Positions 7,901-15,818 of a DNA stretch of 59,592 nt are shown one piece after another. The DNA lies in NCBI GenBank assembly GCA_949494735.1, contig CATABD010000006.1:1-59592 (forward strand), given 5' to 3'. The stretch's first letter is position 1; each line of letters starts with the position of its first letter. The notes beneath the pieces are model-generated. The model saw nothing but the letters and a program-made list of their open reading frames with translations. It was not told where the DNA came from and made no database searches. The stretch is from an uncultured Oscillospiraceae bacterium. GTDB taxonomy: Bacteria > Bacillota > Clostridia > Oscillospirales > Oscillospiraceae. Both the position numbers and the translations under genes were made by a program.

Positions 7901-8772
7901 TTCACCGCCCCGGCCAGCACCTGGCCAACCGCGTCCATGCCCCGGCTGCCGGGGCCGCCAATCCACAGCGCCGCGTCCACGCCGTCCTCCAGGAAGCCCA
8001 GCTCCATGGCGTGGGAGGAGTTGATGAGTACGACCACCTTGCCAAAGCCCTGGGCCTTCACCAGCGAGAGCAGGTCCTCCTCGTCCTGGGTGAGCTCCAG
8101 ATAGCTGCGGTTTCCCCCGGCCTGGGGGTAGCCCGCCGCCTCCATATCCATGGGCAGGTCGCCGCCCTCGCCGCCGATGCGGGAGAACATCACCACCGCC
8201 GTGTCGGAGAACGCCTTGGCGTTTGCCAGAAGGTTATCGCTGTGCTTGTCCGCGGACACCTCGGCGGGGGTGAAGTCGGAGCCGGTAAACCCGGCCTGAT
8301 CCCCCCGCTTTACGCCGGAGTTTTTGTAGAAGTCCACCAGCTCCTGGTTGACCTCCAGTCCGGCGTTGGTGAGGCCCTGCACCAGGTCCACGTTGGCGGA
8401 GGTGTCGCTGGCGCCGCTGCCCGTGCCGCCGTACAGGGGGGACACGGTGGCGTAGCCGAACAGGTTTACCTTGGCGCCGCCCTCCAGGGGCAGGGCGTTA
8501 TCCCGGTTTTCCAGCAGGACGATGCCCTCGGCAGCCAGCTCCTGGGCCATAGCCAGGGCAGCCTCCTTGGCCTGCTCTGGGGTGAGCTGCTCCGCCGTGG
8601 CGGAGCCGTGGGCCCCGGGCAGGCGGCTGTTCAGGTTCGCCGCCATGAAAGTATTGATGGCGGCGAACATCTGAATACACACCACGTTGACAATGAGCGT
8701 GACCACCAGCAGGACGCTGACGATTACGATGGGCAGCTTGCCGTTGCCCTTTGCGGACTTCTCATTCCCCAT
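4987..8772 (-). CDS. Membrane-anchored GH3 glycosidase with swapped domain order
   Basis: The protein is 1261 aa from the ATG preceded by GAGGAGAGG. An N-terminal membrane segment lies at about residues 12-36. Next comes the GH3 alpha/beta sandwich domain (GIVLLENRDNALPLEGG, about residue 80 on), a fibronectin-III-like domain, and only then the TIM-barrel-like domain carrying the nucleophile Asp804 in VVTDSAMG and the KHFALND motif. Two more membrane segments follow (about 866-890 and 905-927), then a Pro/Thr/Glu linker and three ~85-residue repeats. The C-N order is known for a few GH3 beta-glucosidases, for example from Ruminococcus albus and Butyrivibrio. The combination with three membrane segments and terminal repeats is unusual. 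It likely hydrolyses beta-glucosides at the outer membrane face; the substrate is unknown. A TetR-type gene is divergent. Confidence 0.88.
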   Translation of the reverse strand: MGNEKSAKGNGKLPIVIVSVLLVVTLIVNVVCIQMFAAINTFMAANLNSRLPGAHGSATAEQLTPEQAKEAALAMAQELAAEGIVLLENRDNALPLEGGAKVNLFGYATVSPLYGGTGSGASDTSANVDLVQGLTNAGLEVNQELVDFYKNSGVKRGDQAGFTGSDFTPAEVSADKHSDNLLANAKAFSDTAVVMFSRIGGEGGDLPMDMEAAGYPQAGGNRSYLELTQDEEDLLSLVKAQGFGKVVVLINSSHAMELGFLEDGVDAALWIGGPGSRGMDAVGQVLAGAVNPSGRLPDTYAYDHTTAPAYWNAGDFTYSNLDKRNYVEYVEGIYVGYRFYETRFIDNATGACDEAAYEKTVQYPFGYGLSYTTFEQSIEDFSVDKGTVTMKVKVSNTGDAAGKDVAQVYFTAPYTVDGIEKAHVVLAAFGKTGLLQPGDSETLTLTFAVDDMASYDEKGAGCYVLEAGTYQIKLMANAHEVIDSREYTVEQTVTYGEGNPRGTDLTAAVNRFEDVSTGQIAQYVSRADWEGTTPKARKDGKAASDATASALTASAVYDSDPSAPAITFANNGLTLEDMAGLPYDDPKWEKLLEQLSVEDMTNMISNGGWSTPEAASVGKPATNDLDGPAGINSLVSDLKGVAYPSEALIGASWNQELLENFGHAFGAEATANHVVGLYAPAVNIHRTPYSGRNFEYYSEDALLSGKLGAAMVRGYASQGVYAYVKHFALNDQESNRLSISVWSNEQAMRELYLKAFEVVVKEGRTTAMMSSYSYLGSTWAGASRALLTDVLRDEWGFQGTVVTDSAMGNTGWMDINLALRAGGDMMLCLMGVNLDSSTNTAQQEMRRACHNILYTQANSAAVAAAADTSPYWLVLLVVLDTAVIAAALFVFLGRTKLKEKLNLGVKIGIVVVLAAVLALIFWACFFRSSGVAAADPNASQDVPTQSEEPTQTDAPAASEPSAQAGDVFLQMDGAGIDGNDWLKCHATLLNDGTFTITVDYNAENAEIETDSGSWTENEDGSLALTGTRDFTATLADGVYAMEVLNAETGITCLLTGTPGGAAQPSGDVFAQLDGTGVGEENTWLAAHVTLCKDGTFTVTVDYNAENAGIETDSGTWVENEDGSLALTGTRDFTVTLADGVYTMEFVNAETSIPCAVTGTPNAGAARADGVFIQLDGAGIDGNDWLKCHATLLTDGTFTITVDYNAENAGIETDGGTWTENENGSLALTGTRDFTVTLADGVYTMEVTNAETGIVCELSGNA
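4990..5880 (-). repeat. Three tandem ~285-bp repeats encoding the GH3 C-terminal modules
   Basis: Three near-identical units (about 4990-5275, 5285-5580 and 5590-5880) encode modules with the motifs GTFT(I/V)TVDYNAENA, NEDGSLALTGTRDF and ADGVY(T/A)ME. Units 1 and 3 share most codons, so the duplication is recent. The modules are all-beta in pattern and probably bind a ligand or wall component. No function is proven. Confidence 0.88.
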
Positions 8773-8829
8773 TCTGATCCTCTCCTCATGTTGGAATTTT
8801 CTGCTTGACATCGTTACCTCGCATGGGGT

Positions 8830-8858
8830 ATTGTAATAAACACAGTGTTGATTTTCAA
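8830..8858 (-). promoter_or_regulatory. GH3 promoter with palindromic operator
   Basis: On the reverse strand the promoter is TTGAAA, 17 bp, TACAAT. Its -35 box lies inside the perfect palindrome GTTGA-TTT-TCAAC (8847-8859). The divergent TetR-type regulator starts about 50 bp away, so the palindrome is its likely operator, controlling the GH3 gene and possibly itself. Confidence 0.65.
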
Positions 8859-8906
8859 CCATCAATATATATAGCAAACGATGTAAAAACAACAGAAGGA
8901 GAGGAA

Positions 8907-9497
8907 GTGTTGGATTTGCGCCATTTTTCTGAGAATCCACAAAATGCACAAAAGCCGGAGAACCAGCGCACCCGGCTCACCAAGCGTCTGCTACGGGAAA
9001 ATCTGCTGGAACTGCTGAAGGAGAAGCCGGTGGAGTACATTACGGTGAAGGAGCTTTGTGAGCTGGCGGAGCTGAACCGCTCCACCTTCTACGCCTACTA
9101 CAACGACGTGCCCGCGCTGTACCGGGAGATGGGAGGCGAGCTGGCCCAGGCTCTGCTGGATCACATCCGTGCCATCAACCAGGGAGGACAGATCGACACC
9201 GCCCCCATGCTCTCCTACATCCGGGACAACCGGGAGCTGTTCCGCCTGCTGGTCTACCGGGATAAATACCTCAACGCCAACCAGCCGGTGCAGCTGCAGA
9301 TCATCCAGGGGTATTTCGATATCTCGCCGGAACTCCATCTGCCCTGCGCCCCGGAGGAGCGGGAATATTTCCTCCAGTATCTCTACATGGGAGGGACGGG
9401 GATCATCCACCGCTGGGTGCAGAACGGCTGCGACCTGCTGCCGGAACAGGTGGCGGGGCTGATTAGTGCGCTCATCCGGCGGGCGGTGAACAAATAA
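8907..9497 (+). CDS. TetR-family regulator, divergent from GH3
   Basis: About 196 aa. The start is GTG 8907 or TTG 8910, both after AAGGAG. The N-terminal helix-turn-helix is clear: LLELLKEKPVEYITVKELC followed by AELNRSTFYAYYND, the classic TetR recognition helix. The C-terminal region resembles the TetR_C_8/DhaS-like type that often senses small ligands (YLQYLYMGGTGIIHRWVQNG). It shares the intergenic region with the permuted GH3 gene and is convergent with the AraC-type gene. Likely a local repressor of the GH3 gene; the inducer is unknown. Confidence 0.88.
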   Translation: MLDLRHFSENPQNAQKPENQRTRLTKRLLRENLLELLKEKPVEYITVKELCELAELNRSTFYAYYNDVPALYREMGGELAQALLDHIRAINQGGQIDTAPMLSYIRDNRELFRLLVYRDKYLNANQPVQLQIIQGYFDISPELHLPCAPEEREYFLQYLYMGGTGIIHRWVQNGCDLLPEQVAGLISALIRRAVNK

Positions 9498-9512
9498 TGG
9501 GCAAAAACAAAG

Positions 9513-9552
9513 GCAGGGAACGGGTCAAGGCCCGTCCCCTGCTTCTGTTTTT
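9513..9552. terminator. Bidirectional terminator between TetR and AraC genes
   Basis: GCAGGGAACGGG and CCCGTCCCCTGC pair with one mismatch over a six-base loop, with TTCTGTTTTT after it and an A-rich stretch before it. It lies between two convergent genes and overlaps the AraC-type stop. Confidence 0.75.
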
Positions 9553-10712
9553 CCCTTGCGGTACTCCCCCGGCGTCATGCCGACCGCCTTCTTGAACACC
9601 CGCTGGAAGTGGCTCTGGGAGGAATACCCCAGATAGGAGCCGATCTCCGCCGCCGTTTTGGAGGTCATGTCCAGCAAGCGTTTCGCCTCGTCCATTTTCA
9701 GTCCTGTGACATAATCCTGCACTGTCTCCCCGGTTTCCTCCCGGAACATCCGGCACAGGTAGGTGCGGTTGGTGCCCAGGGCCTGGGCCAGTTCCTCCGT
9801 GGTAATGGGGCGGCTGATGTGGTCCAGCACATAGTCCCGCACCGCCCGCACCCGGGCCGAGCCATGCACGCCGCACTTGGCCCGTTCCACCCGCCGGGTG
9901 AAGTCCAGCACCATCCGGGCGTTCAGCCGGGTCAGCTCCACATACCCGGTGAGCAGCTCTGCCTTTTGGATATAGCTGTCGCTGAGGGCAAAGGCGGTCT
10001 CCCGGTCCAGCCCGCCCCGGATGGCCGCGCGGGTCACCAGCGTGGCGGTACAGATCAGCAGGTTCTTCTGCTGCCGCAGGGCGTCCGCCGCCAGGGTGCC
10101 CGCCCGTCCCTCTACTGGGCGCTGAAAGAGCATTTGAATTTCGTCCACCCGCCCGTGCTCCACGCAGGAGAGCATCTGCTCCTCCAGCTCCAGGGTGTTA
10201 TGGATCTCCTGCTCCCCCCGCTCGGGCGGGGCCGCCTCCTGGGCGGAGGGCAGTTCCTCCTCCGTCAGCAGCAGCTGGCCCACGTCCAGCTTTTCCCCGT
10301 TGAGGAAGTAGTTCACCGTGCACAAGATTTGCAAAAAATTCCGCAGCGGATAGGCCGGGATGGCGGAGAAATAGTCCGTCAACTCCCCGGCCCGCCCGAT
10401 GTTCTCCCCCATGGCGCGCAGGATGCGCACGGCCAGCGTATGGTTTACCGGGCTGTGGGCCACCGGGCCGATGATCAGCGCCACCGCCCCCCGCTCCGCC
10501 CGGAACAGGCCGTAGTACAGGAAATTCTCGTCCATGTAATAGCTCACGTTCCCGGGAGTGGCGAAGATATGGCCTTCCTCCAAAACCGCCAGATCCGGCT
10601 TGAACCTGGTGTGGTGATACAGTCCGGCGAATTCCCCGTCCCGGTACAGCCGCACGGGCAGCCCCGCCAGCGAGGACAGCGATGCCGCCAGGTATTCGTA
10701 GTCAATGCCCAT
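9525..10712 (-). CDS. AraC-family activator of the glycoside operon
   Basis: The ATG start follows AGAGGTGAGG and gives 395 aa. The C-terminal ~100 residues hold two helix-turn-helix motifs typical of AraC/XylS (ITTEELAQALGTNRTYLCRMFREETG and TAAEIGSYLGYSSQSHFQRVFKKAVGMTPGEYR, read in sections). The N-terminal ~270 residues would be the sensor domain. The gene is divergent from the GPH symporter, with its own promoter (TTGCAC-17-TATAAT). The symporter promoter has a good -10 but a poor -35, which fits activator-dependent transcription. It probably responds to a plant glycoside or its sugar. Confidence 0.92.
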   Translation of the reverse strand: MGIDYEYLAASLSSLAGLPVRLYRDGEFAGLYHHTRFKPDLAVLEEGHIFATPGNVSYYMDENFLYYGLFRAERGAVALIIGPVAHSPVNHTLAVRILRAMGENIGRAGELTDYFSAIPAYPLRNFLQILCTVNYFLNGEKLDVGQLLLTEEELPSAQEAAPPERGEQEIHNTLELEEQMLSCVEHGRVDEIQMLFQRPVEGRAGTLAADALRQQKNLLICTATLVTRAAIRGGLDRETAFALSDSYIQKAELLTGYVELTRLNARMVLDFTRRVERAKCGVHGSARVRAVRDYVLDHISRPITTEELAQALGTNRTYLCRMFREETGETVQDYVTGLKMDEAKRLLDMTSKTAAEIGSYLGYSSQSHFQRVFKKAVGMTPGEYRKGKTEAGDGP

Positions 10713-10740
10713 ATGCCTCACCTCTCAAAATTTTGTGAGG

Positions 10741-10769
10741 ATTATACCATATCAGAAACAGATGTGCAA
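10741..10769 (-). promoter_or_regulatory. Promoter of the AraC-type gene
   Basis: On the reverse strand TTGCAC and TATAAT are separated by exactly 17 bp, starting 28 bp upstream of the ATG. The inverted repeat CCTCAC...GTGAGG lies just downstream. Confidence 0.75.
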
Positions 10770-10796
10770 GACACAGGGAGCGTCGCATTGTATAAT
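10768..10796 (+). promoter_or_regulatory. Activator-dependent promoter of the GPH-GH78-esterase-GH3 operon
   Basis: A perfect -10 (TATAAT, 10791-10796) has no recognisable -35 at the correct distance (AGACAC). Such promoters commonly need an activator, and the divergent AraC-type protein is the obvious candidate. Confidence 0.5.
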
Positions 10797-10843
10797 AGCC
10801 ACAAATCAGGGGCGGCACCCGCCCCAAAGAGAGGGCGGTTTTT

Positions 10844-12295
10844 ATGAAGCAAACCTTGCTGGATCAAAAGGCGCTGCAAACAAAGATCACAGGCGATCAG
10901 GTGACGGCCAAGGAAAAATGGCTGGGCTATCTGCTGGGCCCCGCCGGGGCGCTGCTTTTGAACGCGGTGCTGGCCACCTATCTGAACGTCTACTACACGG
11001 ACGTACTCAAGCTGACCTCGGTGTGGGGCGGGGCGTTCCTGGTGGTGTTCCCCATCGTGTCCAAGGTCATCGACGCCGTCACCAATGTGGTCATGGGCTA
11101 TATCATTGACCGCACCCGCACCAGTCAGGGCAAGGCCCGGCCCTGGCTGCTGCTGTCCGCGCCCCTGCTGGCAGTCACCGGGGTGCTGCTGTTCACCGTG
11201 CCCAACGCCTCCGAGACTGTTCAGGTGGTCTGGGTCATGGTGAGCTACAACCTGTTCTACTCCTTTGCCTACACCATTTTCAACATGAGCCACAACCTGA
11301 TGGTGCCCCTGTCCACCCGCGACACCACTCAGCGGGGCGGGCTGTCGGTGTTCAACCAGATCGCCACCATTATGATGAGCGGCATCCTGGTGGCGCTGGT
11401 GTTCCCCATGGTCATCATGCCCATGGTGGGGGTGGATCAGGGCAAGTGGATCGCGCTGATGAGCGCCCTGTCCATCCTGGCCCTGCCGCTCACCCTGCTG
11501 GAGTATTTCTTCACCAAGGAGCGCGTCACGCTGGAAAACCAGGCCGCGGGGGAGGACAGCACAGTCCCCTTTGCTAAACAGCTCAAGGCCATTTTTACCG
11601 ACAAATATATGCTCCTGATTTACGCCTACTTCCTCATCTACACCGCCGGGAGCTGCATCAAGAACATCAGCCTGGTGTACTTTTGCAACTACGTTCTGGG
11701 TACCTACAACGACGGCGTCACCCAGACCATGGTGTCCGCAATCGGCGGCATCCCCATGGGCATCGGCATCTTCGCCGTCTGGCCCCTGGCCAAGCGGTTC
11801 GGCAAGCGCAACGTGACCCTGGCGGGCTTCATCCTCTACGCCATCGGCGGGGCCGTCTGCTGGCTGTTCCCCCACAATATGGTCATGGTGCTGGTGGGGC
11901 AGTTTATCAAAAATGTCGGCGGCCTGCCCTGCGCCTATGTGTTCATGGCCCTGTTCGCCGATGTGCTGGATCATATGGAATGGAAGACCGGCTTCCGCAG
12001 CGATGGGCTGGCCATGTCGGTTTATAATATCATTGCCGTAGCCATGGTGGGCGTCTGCACCGGCATCTTCAACGGCTGGCTGGCCGGGGCGGGCTATGTG
12101 GCCCCGGAGATGGTGGACGGCGTCACGGTGGCGGCTGTCCAGTCCGAGGCGGTGCAGGGCGTCATCACTTTCGGCTTTGTGGGGCTGGAGGTGTTCACCG
12201 GGATCATCCTGGCGGTGCTGCTGATCTTCCTCAGCGTGGAGAAAGATATTGGTAGGAAGCAGGAGGAAATTAAAGCGCGGAGGGAAGCAAAATGA
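10844..12295 (+). CDS. GPH-family sugar:cation symporter
   Basis: The 483-aa protein has about 12 membrane segments and the marks of the glycoside-pentoside-hexuronide (MelB/XylP-like) branch of the major facilitator superfamily. These are a conserved DAxTN near helix 2 ([18 protein letters not shown]) and the loop with GKARPWLL. It would import a glycoside or released sugar with H+ or Na+. It is the first gene of an operon with GH78, esterase and GH3 genes. Its stop overlaps the GH78 start (ATGA), so translation is coupled. The exact substrate cannot be read from sequence. A rhamnose-containing or glucosylated compound fits the neighbours. Confidence 0.92.
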   Translation: MKQTLLDQKALQTKITGDQVTAKEKWLGYLLGPAGALLLNAVLATYLNVYYTDVLKLTSVWGGAFLVVFPIVSKVIDAVTNVVMGYIIDRTRTSQGKARPWLLLSAPLLAVTGVLLFTVPNASETVQVVWVMVSYNLFYSFAYTIFNMSHNLMVPLSTRDTTQRGGLSVFNQIATIMMSGILVALVFPMVIMPMVGVDQGKWIALMSALSILALPLTLLEYFFTKERVTLENQAAGEDSTVPFAKQLKAIFTDKYMLLIYAYFLIYTAGSCIKNISLVYFCNYVLGTYNDGVTQTMVSAIGGIPMGIGIFAVWPLAKRFGKRNVTLAGFILYAIGGAVCWLFPHNMVMVLVGQFIKNVGGLPCAYVFMALFADVLDHMEWKTGFRSDGLAMSVYNIIAVAMVGVCTGIFNGWLAGAGYVAPEMVDGVTVAAVQSEAVQGVITFGFVGLEVFTGIILAVLLIFLSVEKDIGRKQEEIKARREAK

Positions 12296-14859
12296 ACGCC
12301 ATCCGACTGAAAATAGAGCATCTCTTTAACCCTATAGGCATTGACATTAACCGCCCCCGGCTGTTCTGGAACTGCCAAGGCGGCGTTACCCAAACCGCCT
12401 ATCAAATTATCGCCATGGACGACGGCAACACCATCCTCTGGAACAGCGGCAGGGTGGAGAGTTCCTCCATGCGGTGTACCTGGGGCGGTGAGCCCGTTCC
12501 CGCACGGACCGCTGTCACCTGGAAGGTACGTCTGTGGGACGAAAACGGACAGAGCGGCGATTGGGCCGGGGCCAAGTTTGAAACCGGCCTACCCAAGGGT
12601 CAGCCCTGGGCGGCGAAGTGGATCGCCGGGGACTACGTGCCCCGCAAAAAGGAACGCTATCCCGTGGACTGCTTCCGCAAGAGCTTCAACCTTTCCGGCG
12701 TAAAAAAGGCCCGACTCTACATCACCGCCTGCGGGCTGTACGAGGCCCGGCTCAACGGGGCCCGGGTGGGGGATTTTGCCCTGGCCCCCGGCCACACCGA
12801 CTACCGCAAGCGGGTGCAGTATCAAACCTATGATGTGACCGGGTTGCTGCGGGAGGGCGAAAATGTCCTAACCGTCCAACTGGCGGACGGCTGGTACCGG
12901 GGGAGCTGCGGGGCCTGGGGGCTGCGCAACCAGTACGGCACTCAGACCAAGCTGCTGGCCCAGCTGGAAATTATCGGGCAGCATGGCAAGACCTCAACCA
13001 TTTGCACCGACGGCACATGGGAGTGGTCAAACGACGGCCCCATCCGCTTTGCCGACAACAAGGACGGCGAGATTGTGGACGCCCGCATGACCCCGTCCTA
13101 TGGTGGCAGGGTGCGGGTGGTGAGCCACCCCGTCATCCCCGCCGCCTCCAACAACGTCCCCGTCACCGAGCATGAGACCTTTCAGCCCACCCTCATCACC
13201 ACCCCGTCCGGCAAAACCGTGCTGGATTTCGGGCAGAATCTCGCGGGCTATGTATCCTTCTCCCTGGACGCGAAAGCGGGGCAGAAGCTGCGCCTGCGCT
13301 TCGGCGAGCTGCTGGACGGGGACGGGGAGTTCACCCAAAAGAACATTCAGTGCTCCAACAAGAAGATCACCACCCCGCTCCAGCAGGTGGAGTACACCTG
13401 CAAGGATGGGCGCAACGACTACAAGACCGCCTTCGCCATCTTCGGCTTCCAATATGTGCTGGTGGAAGGGGATGCGCAGTTCCGCCCCGAGGAGTTCACC
13501 GCCATCGCCGTCTACTCCGACATGGAGCGCACCGGGTGGTTTGACAGCTCCAACGGGCTGTTGAACAAGCTCTTTGACTGCACCCTGTGGAGCGCCAAAA
13601 ACAACCACGCCGACCTGCCCACCGACTGCCCCACCCGGGAGCGCCACGGCTGGGCCGGGGACGCCCAGATCTTCTGCTCCACCGCCGCCTACCTGTTCGA
13701 CTACAAGCCCATGGCGGAAAAATATCTCAACGATATGTACGACTGGCAGAAGCCCAACGGCTGCCTGCCCCAGATCGCCCCGGAGGGCGGCGTGGACAGC
13801 TACATGAAGTGGATGAACGGCAGCGTGGGCTGGGCGGACGCCGGGGTCATCATCCCCTATGTGCTGTGGAAGCGGTACGGGGACAGGGGCGTACTGGAGC
13901 GCCGTTACGAGGGCATGAAGCGGTATGCCGAATTCATGATGAACCGCTGCGGCAAATGGGGCGGCCCCTTTGCCCGCCCGGTGTCGGTCTGCGGCGAGGC
14001 CAAGCGCTATCTTGTCAACCGGGGGCAGGCCTATGACGAATGGGCGGAGCCCCAGGATATCTACGTCATGCGGTTTATGGATTTTGCGGGGCCCCACCCA
14101 GAGGTGTCCACGGCGTACACGGCCCACATCATGGCGCTGATGGCGGAGATTGCAGAGGAATTGGGGAAAACCGGGGACATTCCGCGGTACGAGCAGTACC
14201 GGGACGGGTGCAGAGCGGCCTATCAGGCCATGGCAAAAACAGAGGAATTTACCTTGGACACCGACCGGCAGGCGCGGTTGGTGCGGCCACTGGCTTTTGG
14301 CCTGCTGGACGGAGCGCAGACGGAGGTTGCGAAAAAACGGCTGGTGAAGGCACTGGACAACTATCAATGGCGGCTGGGCACGGGCTTTCTGTCCACGCCG
14401 CTGATCCTGGACGTGCTGGCGGACATGGACATTGAGTATGCCTACCGCCTGCTGGAAAATGAGGAGATGCCCGGCTGGCTGTTCATGCCCAAGAACGGGG
14501 CCACCACCATCTGGGAAAGCTGGGAGGGCAGCAAAGCCGTGGGCGGCGGCGTGGCCTCTTTGAATCACTATTCCAAGGGTGCGGTGTGCCGCTGGCTGTT
14601 TGACACCATGTGCGGCATCAACGTGGCGGGCGAAAACCGCTTCACCATCGCCCCCCGGCCCGGCGGGAGCTTTACTCACGCCAAAGCGGAGTATGGCAGC
14701 GTATACGGCCGGGTGGGAAGCGCGTGGCGGAAAACCGGGGACGGCATGGAGTTCACCGTCACGGTGCCCGCCAACTGCACAGCGCGGGTGATTCTGCCGG
14801 ACGGCAGTGAGCGGGAGCAGGGCGCGGGAACCCAGACCTATTTGATTTCGGAGGGCTGA
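12292..14859 (+). CDS. GH78 alpha-L-rhamnosidase
   Basis: The 855-aa protein has the standard GH78 layout: an N-terminal beta-sandwich ([17 protein letters not shown]), further beta-domains, an (alpha/alpha)6 barrel with the signature [17 protein letters not shown] starting at Asp445, the general-base glutamate E742 in TIWESWEG, and a C-terminal beta-sandwich. It lacks a signal peptide and so acts in the cytoplasm on imported rhamnosides, releasing L-rhamnose by an inverting mechanism. It overlaps the symporter gene by four bases and is followed two bases later by an esterase. Typical substrates of such clusters are flavonoid rutinosides/neohesperidosides or saponins. Which one applies here is inference. 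Confidence 0.95.
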   Translation: MNAIRLKIEHLFNPIGIDINRPRLFWNCQGGVTQTAYQIIAMDDGNTILWNSGRVESSSMRCTWGGEPVPARTAVTWKVRLWDENGQSGDWAGAKFETGLPKGQPWAAKWIAGDYVPRKKERYPVDCFRKSFNLSGVKKARLYITACGLYEARLNGARVGDFALAPGHTDYRKRVQYQTYDVTGLLREGENVLTVQLADGWYRGSCGAWGLRNQYGTQTKLLAQLEIIGQHGKTSTICTDGTWEWSNDGPIRFADNKDGEIVDARMTPSYGGRVRVVSHPVIPAASNNVPVTEHETFQPTLITTPSGKTVLDFGQNLAGYVSFSLDAKAGQKLRLRFGELLDGDGEFTQKNIQCSNKKITTPLQQVEYTCKDGRNDYKTAFAIFGFQYVLVEGDAQFRPEEFTAIAVYSDMERTGWFDSSNGLLNKLFDCTLWSAKNNHADLPTDCPTRERHGWAGDAQIFCSTAAYLFDYKPMAEKYLNDMYDWQKPNGCLPQIAPEGGVDSYMKWMNGSVGWADAGVIIPYVLWKRYGDRGVLERRYEGMKRYAEFMMNRCGKWGGPFARPVSVCGEAKRYLVNRGQAYDEWAEPQDIYVMRFMDFAGPHPEVSTAYTAHIMALMAEIAEELGKTGDIPRYEQYRDGCRAAYQAMAKTEEFTLDTDRQARLVRPLAFGLLDGAQTEVAKKRLVKALDNYQWRLGTGFLSTPLILDVLADMDIEYAYRLLENEEMPGWLFMPKNGATTIWESWEGSKAVGGGVASLNHYSKGAVCRWLFDTMCGINVAGENRFTIAPRPGGSFTHAKAEYGSVYGRVGSAWRKTGDGMEFTVTVPANCTARVILPDGSEREQGAGTQTYLISEG

Positions 14860-14861
14860 CC

Positions 14862-15818
14862 ATGAGCTTCATGCACAGCATGGTTTTTCATTTCTGCAAA
14901 AAGGGCAAGCGGCGCTATTCCCCGGATGAGCCCCAGGACTACCCGGCGAAACGTGCCGCCGAAGTGCGCCAAAACCGCTTTGTCCGCATACCAAAGCAGG
15001 TTCAGATTACCGAGACCGTCCTGGGCGGCGTCCCGGCGGAGCTGCTGACCCACCCCAAGAACCCCACAGACCGCATCGTCCTCTATCTCCACGGCGGCGG
15101 CTTCGTGGTGGGCAGCGTCAAGACCCGGCGGATGTTCACCGGCTATCTCGCGGACAGGCTGGGCTATAATGTGGCGGCCCCAGAGTACCGTCTGGCCCCG
15201 GAGCACCCCTTTCCCGCCGCGCCCCAGGACTGCTTCGCGGCCTACCGGGTGCTGCTAAACCAATACGCCCCCAAGCGGATCGTCCTGCTGGGGGAGAGCG
15301 CAGGGGGAAACCTGGTGCTCTCTGTACTTTTGCAGATCAAGGACGCCGGACTGCCCATGCCCGCCGCCGCCCTGTGCATCGCCCCCTGCGTCCAGTTCGA
15401 CCAGGTGCTTCCCAGCCACACGGAGAACCGGGAGACGGAGGCCATGGTGGACAATCTGTCCGGGGAAGTTTTTGACGCCTACCTCTGTTCCCGCGAGGAG
15501 AGGGTTACCCGCGATCCCCTGGCGGCCCCCTACTACGGGGACTTCACCGGCTGCCCGCCCATCTGCCTGTGGGCGTCGGGATCGGAGGTGCTGCGGGACG
15601 ACAGCCTTATCCTCTATGAGAAGCTGAAACAGGCGGGGCACCCCTGTAACCTCTACCTCCGTGGCGGGATGGTGCATACCTGGCTCACCATCCCCTATAT
15701 CCCGGAGGCGCGGAAGGACCTGTCCACCGTAAAGGCCTGCCTGGACAATGCCATGAGCGGTATGTTTTCTGAGGAAAGCGGCCCGATTTATTTGGAGGGA
15801 TATCATGGAAAAGGTTGA
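14862..15818 (+). CDS. HSL-type alpha/beta hydrolase (carboxylesterase)
   Basis: The 318-aa protein belongs to the hormone-sensitive-lipase-like branch. It has the oxyanion motif HGGGF at residue 77, the nucleophile Ser146 in GESAGG, an acid in SEVLRDD and the histidine in GGMVHTW. No signal peptide is present. It sits between GH78 and GH3, overlapping the latter by 14 bases, so all four proteins are made together. A plausible job is removal of acetyl, malonyl or aromatic acyl groups from acylated plant glycosides so the glycosidases can act. That role comes from context only. Confidence 0.9.
   Translation: MSFMHSMVFHFCKKGKRRYSPDEPQDYPAKRAAEVRQNRFVRIPKQVQITETVLGGVPAELLTHPKNPTDRIVLYLHGGGFVVGSVKTRRMFTGYLADRLGYNVAAPEYRLAPEHPFPAAPQDCFAAYRVLLNQYAPKRIVLLGESAGGNLVLSVLLQIKDAGLPMPAAALCIAPCVQFDQVLPSHTENRETEAMVDNLSGEVFDAYLCSREERVTRDPLAAPYYGDFTGCPPICLWASGSEVLRDDSLILYEKLKQAGHPCNLYLRGGMVHTWLTIPYIPEARKDLSTVKACLDNAMSGMFSEESGPIYLEGYHGKG

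Noticed and set aside
7216-8808. 530-residue forward open frame
   Set aside because: It is the antisense shadow of the GH3 gene, rich in Val/Gly/His from GC-rich third positions, with no start signals.
13027-14679. 550-residue reverse open frame
   Set aside because: Antisense of the GH78 gene, which has all catalytic signatures in the forward frame.
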